Shown here piece by piece: positions 44,694-53,530 of a DNA stretch of 64,000 bases. A model generated the notes under the pieces. The model searched no databases. It was not told the DNA's origin and saw nothing but the letters and a program-made list of their open reading frames with translations. A program made the translations under genes and the position numbers. The stretch comes from CAWJMD01 sp963845675 (GTDB lineage Bacteria > Actinomycetota > Actinomycetes > Actinomycetales > CAWJMD01), in contig CAWJSX010000002.1 of the NCBI GenBank assembly GCA_963845675.1, forward strand, positions 186,001-250,000, read 5' to 3'. Position 1 is the stretch's first letter, and every line of letters starts with the position of its first letter.

Positions 44694-46058
44694 TCAGGTC
44701 CCCGAGCCCGTGTCCTCGTCGCCGTCCTCGCCGAGGGCGTGCATCTCCTCGTAGGCGGCGGCGTAACCCGTCCAGAACGACTCCTCGAGGTCCTGCTCGG
44801 CGCCGTACTTCGACGCCGGCCCCTCCCCTGGACGACGGAAGCGCGGGTTCTCCCACGGAGGGCGCGGCGGCCAGTCCGGGATCTCCGGACCCACGCACAG
44901 GATGCGGATGCGCGTGCGCAGGTCGAAGCAGTCCAGCGTGAACCGCGTCCGCACGATGTCGCAGTGACGCGGCACACGCGTGACCAGCTCGAAGCAGCTG
45001 ACCGCGAGCCGGGTCTTCAGCGGTGGACACGCCAACCCGGCCCTCGTGACCGGCGGCACGGGCGTGACGCAGAGGTTCACGCCCAGCTCGTTGAGGACCG
45101 CCGCGATGGGGTTCGCGAACGTCACCGACCCGTCGGTCGCACCGGCGAACAGCAGGCCGACGACGCGTTCGTCGTCGTCCACCACCACCGACCCCGAGTC
45201 ACCCCGGTCCGAGAAGCGAGGGCCGCCTGCCGGGCGGTCGACGCGGATCTGGTGACGCAGGGTCCGGGTGCCGAGCCCGTCGCCGTAGGGGATCGACACG
45301 GTCACGTCGACCGACCCCACCGTGCCGTGCGTGAGGTTCGTGGTGCGACCCCGCTTGTGGACAGACATCCCGATCGCCGCCGCGCGAGAGCCCGTGATGC
45401 GGCCGATGTCGACCACGTCGCACTCGGACGCGACACCCGTGTCGATCGAGACCACGGAGCCGTCCACGTTGTCCGACAGGACGGCGCGCGAGAGCCGCCC
45501 GAAGGGGGCGGCGGCGCTGCCGTCGGGGTGACCCGGCTGCACCATGACGTCGCCGACCGACCAGCCGGTGTTCACGGCCGCCACGTGGAAGTTCGTCATC
45601 GCCATCCGCGCGCCGGTCGCCCGGTCCTCGACCATCGCGCCGAGCGTGCCGACCGACCGGTACCACCCGGGGGCCGGGGCCTCGGGCGGCTCCAGCCAGA
45701 AGGAGCGGTCCGGACCCATGCTGATGCCGCCTCGCAGCGGCCGGTAGCTGCCCGGGTCGAGCTGGAGCTCGACGTCGTCGGCGACGCGCACCAGCGCCGT
45801 CTGCAGCTCGATGTCGATCTCGACCACGTCCGTCGGTACGCCGTCGATCTCCGCCGGAATGCGCTGCGCCTTGGACAGGCTCGACACCGGCTTCTTCTTC
45901 TGGACGTAGACGACGATGGACGGCTGCCCCGTGGGCTCACCGCCCGACACCTTCTCCCCGATGTCGACGGCGACGATCCCCTCGCGAGCGATCAGGTCGT
46001 CCTCGACGTTCTCCTTGACGGGCCTGATCCGGTCCGCCTCTCCTCCACTGACTGCCAT
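44694..46058 (-). CDS. Trypsin-like (S1, Nal1-type) serine protease with Thr/Cys repeat tail
   Basis: 454 residues, no signal peptide. Residues 15-90 are the pre-domain seen in NAL1-like proteases (KENVEDDLIAREGIVAVDIG, TGQPSIVVYVQKK). The protease core has H158 (TNFHVA), D206 (SIDTGV) and S288 in DRGDSGS. Residues 330-388 hold five repeats with exact 11-residue spacing, Thr-Arg-x4-Cys. The acidic tail ends GEDGDEDTGSGT. It is the first gene of the minus arm, and the kinase ATG is one base behind its stop, so it may be substrate, processing protease or both. Confidence 0.8.
   Translation of the reverse strand: MAVSGGEADRIRPVKENVEDDLIAREGIVAVDIGEKVSGGEPTGQPSIVVYVQKKKPVSSLSKAQRIPAEIDGVPTDVVEIDIELQTALVRVADDVELQLDPGSYRPLRGGISMGPDRSFWLEPPEAPAPGWYRSVGTLGAMVEDRATGARMAMTNFHVAAVNTGWSVGDVMVQPGHPDGSAAAPFGRLSRAVLSDNVDGSVVSIDTGVASECDVVDIGRITGSRAAAIGMSVHKRGRTTNLTHGTVGSVDVTVSIPYGDGLGTRTLRHQIRVDRPAGGPRFSDRGDSGSVVVDDDERVVGLLFAGATDGSVTFANPIAAVLNELGVNLCVTPVPPVTRAGLACPPLKTRLAVSCFELVTRVPRHCDIVRTRFTLDCFDLRTRIRILCVGPEIPDWPPRPPWENPRFRRPGEGPASKYGAEQDLEESFWTGYAAAYEEMHALGEDGDEDTGSGT
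44895..45047 (-). repeat. Five 11-residue Thr-Arg/Cys protein repeats
   Basis: T338, T349, T360, T371, T382 are each followed by Arg, and C344, C355, C366, C377, C388 each come six residues after a Thr: VTRAGLAC, KTRLAVSC, VTRVPRHC, RTRFTLDC, RTRIRILC. Codons vary, so the repeat is conserved at protein level rather than as recent DNA duplication. Confidence 0.85.
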
Positions 46059-46132
46059 CTCGTGCCTCCTCGGGCGCTCGCACCAGGCTGCTTGTCCGGT
46101 GCCGTGCAGCGTGAGGAGTCGTGGTCGGACGC

Positions 46133-46189
46133 GCTGATACGCCCAGGTCCGCGACGACCGCGGAGTCGCGCGACCTGTGAGGTATCAGC
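46133..46189. promoter_or_regulatory. Mirror-image motif in the divergent promoter
   Basis: GCTGATAC-GCCC-AGGTCCGCGAC reads forward from 46133, and GCTGATAC-CTCAC-AGGTCGCGCGAC reads on the other strand from 46189. The copies point at the two divergent arms (S1 protease and S8 protease). It may be a shared operator or two promoters of one sigma factor. The 253-base gap otherwise shows a TAGGCT -10-like box at 46261. Confidence 0.5.
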
Positions 46190-46311
46190 CGGCCGGCGCG
46201 CGCCTCCTGTTGTCGTCAGAGCACGAGCCCGGAGGACTACCGGCTCCCGTCCGCCCGCCCTAGGCTGGCGCGTTCGGGGCAGTCACCCGATCACCGCGAG
46301 GAGCTGCCAAG

Positions 46312-47958
46312 GTGAGCGACACCAGCTGGAGCCGGACCCCTGGAGCGGCCGACGAGGGCCCTGGAGAGCCGGATCCACTCGGCCGACGTCCCCTGCCTCC
46401 GCTGCGGGTGCTCGCCCGCCACGGGGCGAGGGTGCTCGACCCCCTCACCGCCGTGCGGCTCCCCGGGCAGCCCGCGCCACGACCCACCGCCTACCGCGCC
46501 GACCGCGTGGTCGTGGCCGCCGGGCCGTTGAACGAGAAGGCCACGCGCCTGCTGCACGAGGCGGCGTCCGAGGCCGGCCTCGTCGCGACGGAGGACAAGC
46601 GGGGCGGGACCCTCGCCCGGCTCCTCGACGACCCCGGGCACCAGCGCACGCCACGCGTCCTCACCCTGGAACCCGACCCCAGCCCCGCCGACTCCACCCG
46701 ACCCCTCGCCCCAGCCGACGCCTGGACCGTCCTGCAGCGCGCGCGGGCGATGGCCGACGGCGACCGCGGGCTCGAGCGAGCCATGGGCCTCGACCACGTG
46801 CTGATGGGAACGGACCCCGACGTCGGAGGGGCTCCCTTCACGGAGGGCCACGGCGTGGAGGGTGAGCCCTTCACTGAGGGCCACGGGACGAGCGACTACG
46901 GACGCGCGGGATCCGGTGGGAGGCAACCGGTCTCGTGGATCGGGACCGCGCCCGCCCGGACCCCTGACAGTGCGCTGGCGGACCGACGCCCGGTGCTCGC
47001 CGTGCTCGACACCGGCTGCGGCCGTCACCCGTGGCTCGACGACGTGGTCCGGACGGACGTGGCGGTAAGCGGTGTGCCGGCAGGCCACACGGACCCGGCG
47101 ACCGACCCGGAGGTCTCCGGAGACCTCACCGGCCCGCTCGACGCCGCACTCGACAGCCACAGCGGGCACGGGACGTTCATCTGCGGTCTGCTGCACCAGC
47201 TCTGTCCGGACGCCGACCTGCTCGCGGTGCGCGTGATGGCGTCCGACGGAGTCGTCCTCGAGGGAGACCTTCTGCACGCGCTGGCGGTGCTGCGGGCCGG
47301 GGTCGACCGGTGGCACGACACGGCCGGGAGCGAGGGGTTCGCCGTCGACGTGGTCGTCCTCTCCCTCGGCTACTACCACGAGGAGCCGGACGACGCCGCC
47401 CTGGACACGCCCCTGCTGGCAGAGCTGACAGCTCTCGGCGAGCTCGGCGTCGCCGTGGTCGCAGCCGCCGGGAACGGCGCGACAGCGGAGCGCATGTACC
47501 CCGCGGCGTTCGCGCCCCACCCCGGTGGGCCCGTCACCACGTCGAGCCCGGGATGCGTCCCCGTGACGAGCGTCGCCGCTACGAACCCCGACGGGACGGT
47601 GGCGCTCTTCAGCAACGCCGGCGCCTGGATCAGCTGCTGGCACCCAGGCGCAGCCCTGGTGAGCACCATGCCGCCGTCGTTCCGGGGCGGTCGCCAGCCC
47701 TCGGTGGCCTTCGACGCACCCGACGGGACGCGACGGGCCAGCCTCGACCCGGACGACTTCGGGTCCGGGTTCGGGGTGTGGAGCGGCACGAGCTTCGCCG
47801 GCCCCGTGATGGCCGGGCGCCTGGCGCAGCGGGTCGCGGCGAAGGGTCCGGCCGGCCCGGCGGCCCGGTCACGAGGGGCCTCCGACGCCGCTGACGCGAT
47901 GGCGGCGCTCGTCTCCGACCTGGTCGGCGAGTTCTCACGACCGGGGCAGACGGGGTGA
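46312..47958 (+). CDS. S8-family subtilisin-like serine protease
   Basis: 548 residues, no signal peptide, so it likely acts inside the cell or is exported otherwise. Catalytic residues: D233 (VLDTGCG), H286 (SGHGTFICG), N388 (AAAGNG), S494 (SGTSFAGP). A 220-residue N-terminal region precedes the protease domain; it holds two PFTEGHG units (175-181 and 186-192). The GTG start follows GAGGAG by 11 bases. Its stop overlaps the ECF sigma gene start (GTGA), so it starts a coupled four-gene arm. Confidence 0.88.
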   Translation: MSDTSWSRTPGAADEGPGEPDPLGRRPLPPLRVLARHGARVLDPLTAVRLPGQPAPRPTAYRADRVVVAAGPLNEKATRLLHEAASEAGLVATEDKRGGTLARLLDDPGHQRTPRVLTLEPDPSPADSTRPLAPADAWTVLQRARAMADGDRGLERAMGLDHVLMGTDPDVGGAPFTEGHGVEGEPFTEGHGTSDYGRAGSGGRQPVSWIGTAPARTPDSALADRRPVLAVLDTGCGRHPWLDDVVRTDVAVSGVPAGHTDPATDPEVSGDLTGPLDAALDSHSGHGTFICGLLHQLCPDADLLAVRVMASDGVVLEGDLLHALAVLRAGVDRWHDTAGSEGFAVDVVVLSLGYYHEEPDDAALDTPLLAELTALGELGVAVVAAAGNGATAERMYPAAFAPHPGGPVTTSSPGCVPVTSVAATNPDGTVALFSNAGAWISCWHPGAALVSTMPPSFRGGRQPSVAFDAPDGTRRASLDPDDFGSGFGVWSGTSFAGPVMAGRLAQRVAAKGPAGPAARSRGASDAADAMAALVSDLVGEFSRPGQTG

Positions 47959-48638
47959 GCGACGTGCCCACGAGCCCGAGCACGGGTCACCCGGCGGTTC
48001 CCCGGCAGGTCTCCGAGGGAGGCGGCGACGGGTCGCCTCCCTCCGACCGGGGCGTCTCGGACGGGTCGCGCTCGCCCACGGCCGACGTGGCGCGGATCGC
48101 GTTCTCGACGTGGCTGGCCGGCGACGAGACCGGGCTGGAGCGGCTGATCCGGCAGCTGACGCCGCTGCTCTGGCAGCTGGCACGGTCGTACCGGCTGGAC
48201 GAGGCCGCGGCGGAGGACGCCGTCCAGGCGACGTGGCTCGCGCTGGTCCGGAACCGCGACCAGGTGCGGGACCCGCAGGCGGTGCTGAGGTGGCTGAGCG
48301 TCACCGTCCGGAGGGAGGCCGCGAGAGCGGCGAGGACGTCCGGCCGTGCGGCACCGGTGGAGGACGAGGTCATCGCCGCCGCCCTCGACCCCGCGCCGGG
48401 TGTGGAGGCCGAGGTGATGGACCGCGACACCCGCGAGGTGCTGTGGCGCCACGTGCACGAGCTGTCCGAGCGGTGCCAGCGCCTGCTGCGCGTGCTGGCG
48501 TTCAGCGACCGACCCGACTACCGGTCGCTGTCAGCCGAGCTCGACATGCCGGTCGGCAGCATCGGGCCGACCCGAGGGCGCTGCCTGGAGAAGCTGCGCG
48601 CCGCGTGCCTCGCGGACTCCGCCTGGGGCCTGTCGTGA
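47955..48638 (+). CDS. ECF-family RNA polymerase sigma factor
   Basis: 227 residues. Region 2: LWQLARSYRLDEAAAEDAVQATWLALVRN; region 4: LSERCQRLLRVLAFSDRPDYRSLSAELDMPVGSIGPTRGRCLEKLRAA. The first 45 residues are an unstructured Pro/Ser-rich extension. It lies in the middle of the protease arm with GTGA overlaps on both sides, and probably directs transcription of the locus itself; no anti-sigma gene is obvious unless the next gene serves. Confidence 0.88.
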   Translation: MSDVPTSPSTGHPAVPRQVSEGGGDGSPPSDRGVSDGSRSPTADVARIAFSTWLAGDETGLERLIRQLTPLLWQLARSYRLDEAAAEDAVQATWLALVRNRDQVRDPQAVLRWLSVTVRREAARAARTSGRAAPVEDEVIAAALDPAPGVEAEVMDRDTREVLWRHVHELSERCQRLLRVLAFSDRPDYRSLSAELDMPVGSIGPTRGRCLEKLRAACLADSAWGLS

Positions 48639-49117
48639 ACGGCAACCGGCTGCCCCTCAGCGACGACGAGCTCGTCGAGGCGCTGCGCGGGGAGTGGGAG
48701 CGTCGCGACCGCCCGCCGAGGGACCTCGTCGAGCGGGTCCTGTTCGCGGTGGCGCTCGAAGGCCTCGAGGCCGAGGTCGCCGTGCTGGCGGAGGACCTGC
48801 TCGAGCCCCTCGGGGCGCGGTCCGCCGAGCCGGCTCGCACACTCACGTTCACCAGCGAGCACGCCAGCGTGATGGTCACGCTGACGCCACGCGACGGCGG
48901 CCGCTTCCGCATCGACGGGTGGGTGGCCCCCGCCTCCCGCGGGCACGTCGAGCTACGCCGCTCGGAGCACGAGGAGGCGACCGAGCGCACGACGGTCGAC
49001 GCCCAAGGGCGGTTCGCGCTCGACGACGTGCACGGGGGGATGGTGCAGCTGATCTTCGTGCCCGAGGCCGGCGGTCCGTTGGAGCGACCGGTGGCGGCTC
49101 CGCCCGTTCGGCTCTGA
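48635..49117 (+). CDS. Hypothetical protein of the protease arm
   Basis: 160 residues from a GTG overlapping the sigma stop. Residues 1-70 are helical and charged (LSDDELVEALRGEWERRDRPPRDLVERVLFAVALEGLE); residues 70-150 look like a beta-sandwich, RIDGWVAPASRGHVELR...TTVDAQGRFALDDVHGGMVQLIF, resembling carboxypeptidase-regulatory-like modules. The combination is common beside such sigma genes, where an anti-sigma-like role is conceivable, but there is no membrane helix. Function is unknown. Confidence 0.65.
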   Translation: MNGNRLPLSDDELVEALRGEWERRDRPPRDLVERVLFAVALEGLEAEVAVLAEDLLEPLGARSAEPARTLTFTSEHASVMVTLTPRDGGRFRIDGWVAPASRGHVELRRSEHEEATERTTVDAQGRFALDDVHGGMVQLIFVPEAGGPLERPVAAPPVRL

Positions 49118-49244
49118 CGCAGCCGGATGCCCCTGCTCCGCAGGCGTGATCCACGGCGATGCCCAGGTGGACGCCCGGTTACGGCTGGTACCTGCGGGTT
49201 TCCGGCCCTGCCGCCGCAGGGTCGGGTGCGGCAGAGTAGGGCGG

Positions 49245-51804
49245 GTGTCCGCTGACGCGGCCTCCTTGTGGCAGCGAGCGGTGGCAGCGAGCGCCCGGGG
49301 CAGGCCGGTGACCGCTGTCCGGCTCCTCGAACAGGCTCTGACCGTCGAGGAGTGGCCGGACCCGCACCTGCGCGGTCGCGTCCTGATCACCTTGGCCAAC
49401 GCGCGCAGCGAGATCGACGGGGTCACGGCCGGGCTCGGCGTCCTCGACCAGGTGGCCGACCCGGACGACCCGACCTGGGCTCACCGGGGTCTGTGGCACG
49501 GGCAGCGCGGGCCTCCTGCTGCTGCGGGCGGGGCGTCTGGACGAGGCCGACGAGCACCTCGGCCGCGCCGCGCGGCTGATGGGGCCGGAGGAGCCGACCG
49601 AGCTGGTGCGGGTGCTGATGAACCGCGGGGTCCTGGCCCTTCGGCGTGGCCAGCTCGACCGCGCGGAGTCAGACTTCCGCCGGTCGCTCGAGGTCGCCCG
49701 CGAGGCGGGGCAGTCGGTCCAGGCGGCGAAGGCCACGGGGAACCTGGCCTACCTCGCCTACGTGAGCGGCGACGTGCCCCGCGCCCTGCGTCTCATCGAC
49801 GAGGCCAGCGTCGTGCTGTCGGCCGAGTCCCGTCCGCTCGCCGCCGTGGCGGCCGTCGACCGGTCCCGCTCACTGATCGCGGCCGGACTGCTCCGCGAGG
49901 CGTCCGAGACGCTGCACGACGCGGCTCCCCTGCTGGGGCGCGCCGGGCTGCGCCAGGACCAGGCGGAGGCGGAGCTCGCCGGGGCAGAGGTCGCACGGCT
50001 CCAGGGCGACACCTCGGGCGCACGGCGCCTGGCTCACCGGGCCATGAGCAGGTTCGAGGAGCGGGGCGCCACCGGTTGGTCGCTGCTGGCCCAGCTGGAG
50101 CTCGCGCGCCTTGACGTGTCCGGTCCGCCGGCCGCCGCGACGTCGGCGGCCATGACCGCAGCCGTGCTGCGGCCGCGTCTGCGCGCCCTCGGTTTGATTG
50201 AGGAGGCCCACGTCGCCCACCTCCTCCAGATCGCCGGGCTGCTGGCAGGGGGCGACCTCGAGTCGGCACGCGTGGTCGCCGGTCGGGACGCGTGGACCGT
50301 GACGCGCTCCCGCTCGGGTGCCCGGATCGGCACCCGGATGCTGGCGCACGAGACGCGTGCGGCGCTCATCCAGGCGAGCGCGGGACCCGCTGAGGCGCAG
50401 CGCGTCCGGGAGCGTGGCCTGCGCGACCTCGCCACCTGGCAGTCACGCCTGGGAAGCCTCGATTTGCTGACCGCGGCCACGTCCATCGGGGCACGCCTGG
50501 CCCGGGACGGCCTGGCCGAGGCCCTGCGTGACGGCCGGCTCCCCGGCGTCTTCGCCTGGTCGGAACGCGTCCGCGCCACCAGCGCGCGCATCGTGCCGGT
50601 CCGTCCTCCCGCCGACCCGCAGGCCTCGGCCCTGCTGGCACGCCTGAGGCAGCTGCGGGCAGCCGAGCGCGAGCAGCGCCTCGGAGGTGGACAGGTCGAC
50701 CCGGAGCTCCGGCACGAGAGCCGGCGCCTGGAGCAGGAGGTGCGCCAGCGCTCGTGGCGGCAGGTGGGACGGGAGCAGGTGGTCGAACCGGTCGGGCTCG
50801 AGACGGTGCGAGCCCAGCTCGGACCCGACGCCACCCTCGTGTCGCTGATGTCCGTCGGCAACCGGGTGCACGCCCTGACCCTCACGGCGAAGCGGGCCGA
50901 GGTGCGGCCGGTCGGCTCGGTCACGGCGTTCCGCGAGGCGGTCTTCCGCGTCCGGGCCGACCTGGACGTGCTGGCCGGACGCGTCATGCCGGCGGCGATG
51001 CGCGCATCGGTGCTCGGCTCGCTCCGGACCGGGTTGGACGCGCTGGCGCCGCTCGCCGCGACGCGGGTGCGCGGTGACGACCTCGGCGGACCGGTGGTGC
51101 TCGTGCCCGCCGGCCTCACCGCCCAGGTCCCCTGGACCCTGCTGCCGGCGCTGCGGGGACGCCCGACGTGCGTCGTGCCGTCCGCGACGTGGTGGACGAC
51201 CGCCCGAGCCCGGGCCCTGGCGGCCCAGGACACCGAGAACGCCCACGGCAGAGAGGTGTTCGTGGCCGGACCCGAGGTCACGCGGGCGGTGAGCGAGGTG
51301 ACCACCTGCGCGGCAGGCGCGCGCGAGGGCACGACGGTCGTGCTCACCGGACCGGCCGCCACCGCCGAGACGACGCTCGCCGCGATGGACGGGGCCACCG
51401 TGCTGCACGTCGCGGCCCACGGGCGCCACGAGCCCGACAACCCGTTGTTCTCCTCACTCGGGCTGGCGGACGGGTGGCTGTTCGGCCACGACCTCGACGC
51501 CGTCGAGACCCTGCCCCGTCAGGTGGTGCTCTCCGCGTGCGAGACGGGGGTCGCGAGCATGCGCCCGGGCGACGAGGCGCTCGGGATGACCGCCGCGTTC
51601 CTGCACGGGGGGTGCCGCACGGTCGTCGGGTCCGTCGCACGGGTCGGCGACGCCGCAGCCGAGTGCCTGGCCGTCGAGCACCACCGCGGGCTGCGCGCCG
51701 GTCTTCCGCCGGCGAGGGCGCTCGCCGCCGCACTGGAGACGCTCGACCGGTCGGGGGGCGACCTCGGCGTCGCGCCCACGGTCTGCTTCGGGCTGGGCTG
51801 GTAG
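49245..51804 (+). pseudogene. TPR-CHAT-domain protease, frame broken once
   Basis: About 850 residues after repair. Residues 1-430 are TPR-like helices (LVRVLMNRGVLALRRGQLDRAESDFRRSLEVAREAG). The CHAT (caspase-like) domain is C-terminal, with catalytic His in VLHVAAHGRHE and Cys in VVLSACETGVASM. The frame breaks at about 49512; removing one C restores QRGLLLLRAGRLDEA. CHAT proteins are cysteine proteases in conflict or stress systems, often activated by TPR sensors. It ends the plus arm of the locus. Confidence 0.85.
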
Positions 51805-51825
51805 CGGACGCCGGTCCGGCCGCAG

Positions 51826-51870
51826 GTGAGAAGTGGGGCAGGCGCACGCGCGCGCTGCCCCACAACTCAC
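51826..51870. repeat. Intergenic palindrome, family E
   Basis: GTGAGAAGTGGGGCAG (51826-51841) and CTGCCCCACAACTCAC (51855-51870) pair with two mismatches around a 13-base centre. It sits between the convergent CHAT and E2 genes and may fold as a shared terminator. Confidence 0.6.
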
Positions 51871-51916
51871 ATCTCGTCGGACGGCCGACCTGCGGGTCGC
51901 CGCCCTGTCTCGCGCG

Positions 51917-53513
51917 TCAGCCCCAGACGAGCGCCTGCTCGGGACGCTCGAGCATCGCGGCCACGTCGGCCAGCATGCGCGAGCCGAGGTCGCCGTCGAC
52001 CAGACGGTGGTCGAAGGAGAGCGTGAGCTGCATGACCTGGCGCACCGCCAGCTCGCCGTCGACCACCCACGGCATCGGGCGCACCTGGCCCATGCACAGG
52101 ATCGCCGCCTCGCCGGGGTTGAGGATCGGTGTGCCGCCGTCGACGCCGAAGACGCCCACGTTGGTGATCGAGATGGTGCCCGCCGGACATGTCGGCCGGC
52201 GAGGTCCGTCCCTCACGTGCGGTGTCGGTCAGGGCCTTGAGCTCGCCTGCGAGGCCCGCCAGGTCGAGCCGGTCCGCGTCCTTGATGTTCGGGACCACGA
52301 GCCCGCGCGGGGTGGCCGCGGCGATCCCGAGGTTCACGTAGCGCTTGGTGACGATCTCCTGCGCGGCGTCGTCCCACGTGGCGTTGATGCCCGGGTTGCG
52401 GCGGACCGCGATGAGCAGCGCCTTGGCGACGATCGTGAGCGGCGAGATCCGCAGGCCCTCGAGCTCGCGGGACGTCTTGAGACGGGCGACGAGCTCCATC
52501 GTGCGGGTCACGTCGACCGTGACCCACTCGGTGACGTGCGGGGCGGTGAACGCCGAGCGCACCATCGCCTCGGCGGTCATCTTGCGGACGCCCTTGATCG
52601 GGGTCCGCACCTCGCGCTCGGTGTCGACCGCCGACGCGGCCGTCTCCTGGCTCGCGGGGGCCTGAGCCTGCGCGCCGCCCTCGGCGAGCGCCATCACGTC
52701 CTCACGCGTGACCGTGCCGTTCGGGCCCGACGCGGCGGCCTGCGACAGGTCCACGCCGAGGTCACGGGCGAGCTTGCGCACCGGCGGCTTCGCCAGCACG
52801 CGGGACCCGTTCGACGGCGCGGGCGCGGGCTCGAGCCGACCGACCGACGGCAGGCTCGCTCCCGGCTTCGGCGAGGCGGGCACCGGCGTGACCCGGTTCG
52901 GCTCGCGCGGCGGGGACACCGGCGTGGCCACCGGACGGTCGGTGCTGAAGGCCGACTGCAGGTTGGGAGCGGCCTGTGTGGCCTCGTCGCTGCGGCCCGA
53001 CGGGCTGCCACCGCGACGCGGTCGGCGCTTGGCCTCCGTGGTGCGCGGGCCGTAGCCGACGAGCACGGACGTGCGACCACCCGGGGCTTCGCCGCCGATC
53101 AGGCCCGGCTCGACGAAGCCCTCGTCCGGCGGGGACGGCACCATCTCCTCGCCGGGACCGCCCACCTCCGGGCGCTCATCGGCGGACTCCTGAGCGGGAA
53201 CGTCCCCGGCGAGCGTGCCGGACGCGCCCGCTCCGCTGTCACCGGTGTCACCGGAGGGCTCGCCGTCCGGGTCGATGTCGATCGAGATGATCGGTGTGCC
53301 GACGTCGGCGGTGACGCCTTCCTCGACGTGGATCGCGACGACGAGACCCGCGAACGGGCAGGGCAGCTCGACGAGCGACTTGGCGGTCTCGATGTCGACG
53401 ATCGGCTGGTTCACCGTGACGGTGTCACCGACCGCGACCTTCCACGAGACGATCTCGGCCTCGGTCAGACCCTCGGCGGGGTCGGGCAGGAGGAACTGCT
53501 TGATCTGCGGCAT
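51917..53513 (-). pseudogene. 2-oxoacid dehydrogenase E2, dihydrolipoyl acyltransferase, frame broken once
   Basis: About 530 residues after repair. Lipoyl domain with DIETAKSLVEL (lipoyl-Lys K45), a long Ala/Pro/Gly linker, a peripheral-subunit binding domain (VRKLARDLGVDLSQAAASGPNGTVTREDV) and the acyltransferase core ending in DHRLVDGD, the catalytic His-Asp motif. The frame breaks at about 52180; removing one G gives SGGTISITNVG. Moves acyl groups from E1 to CoA. With E1beta and E1alpha upstream it is probably the branched-chain complex. Confidence 0.9.
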
Positions 53514-53530
53514 GTCTGGTCCCTTCCCGC

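Noticed and set aside
46059..46311. Possible lanthipeptide precursor in the gap between the two arms
   Set aside because: Only a few very short frames; none has a leader and Ser/Thr/Cys core. No precursor was found anywhere in 41-52 kb.
43779..46865. 1028-codon plus-strand frame across the lanthionine arm
   Set aside because: It is the antisense shadow of the kinase and S1 protease genes and shows no domain.
1160..53513. Programmed frameshifting as an explanation of the frame breaks
   Set aside because: No slippery sequence or shared motif at the sites, and programmed events would not occur in 13 unrelated genes.
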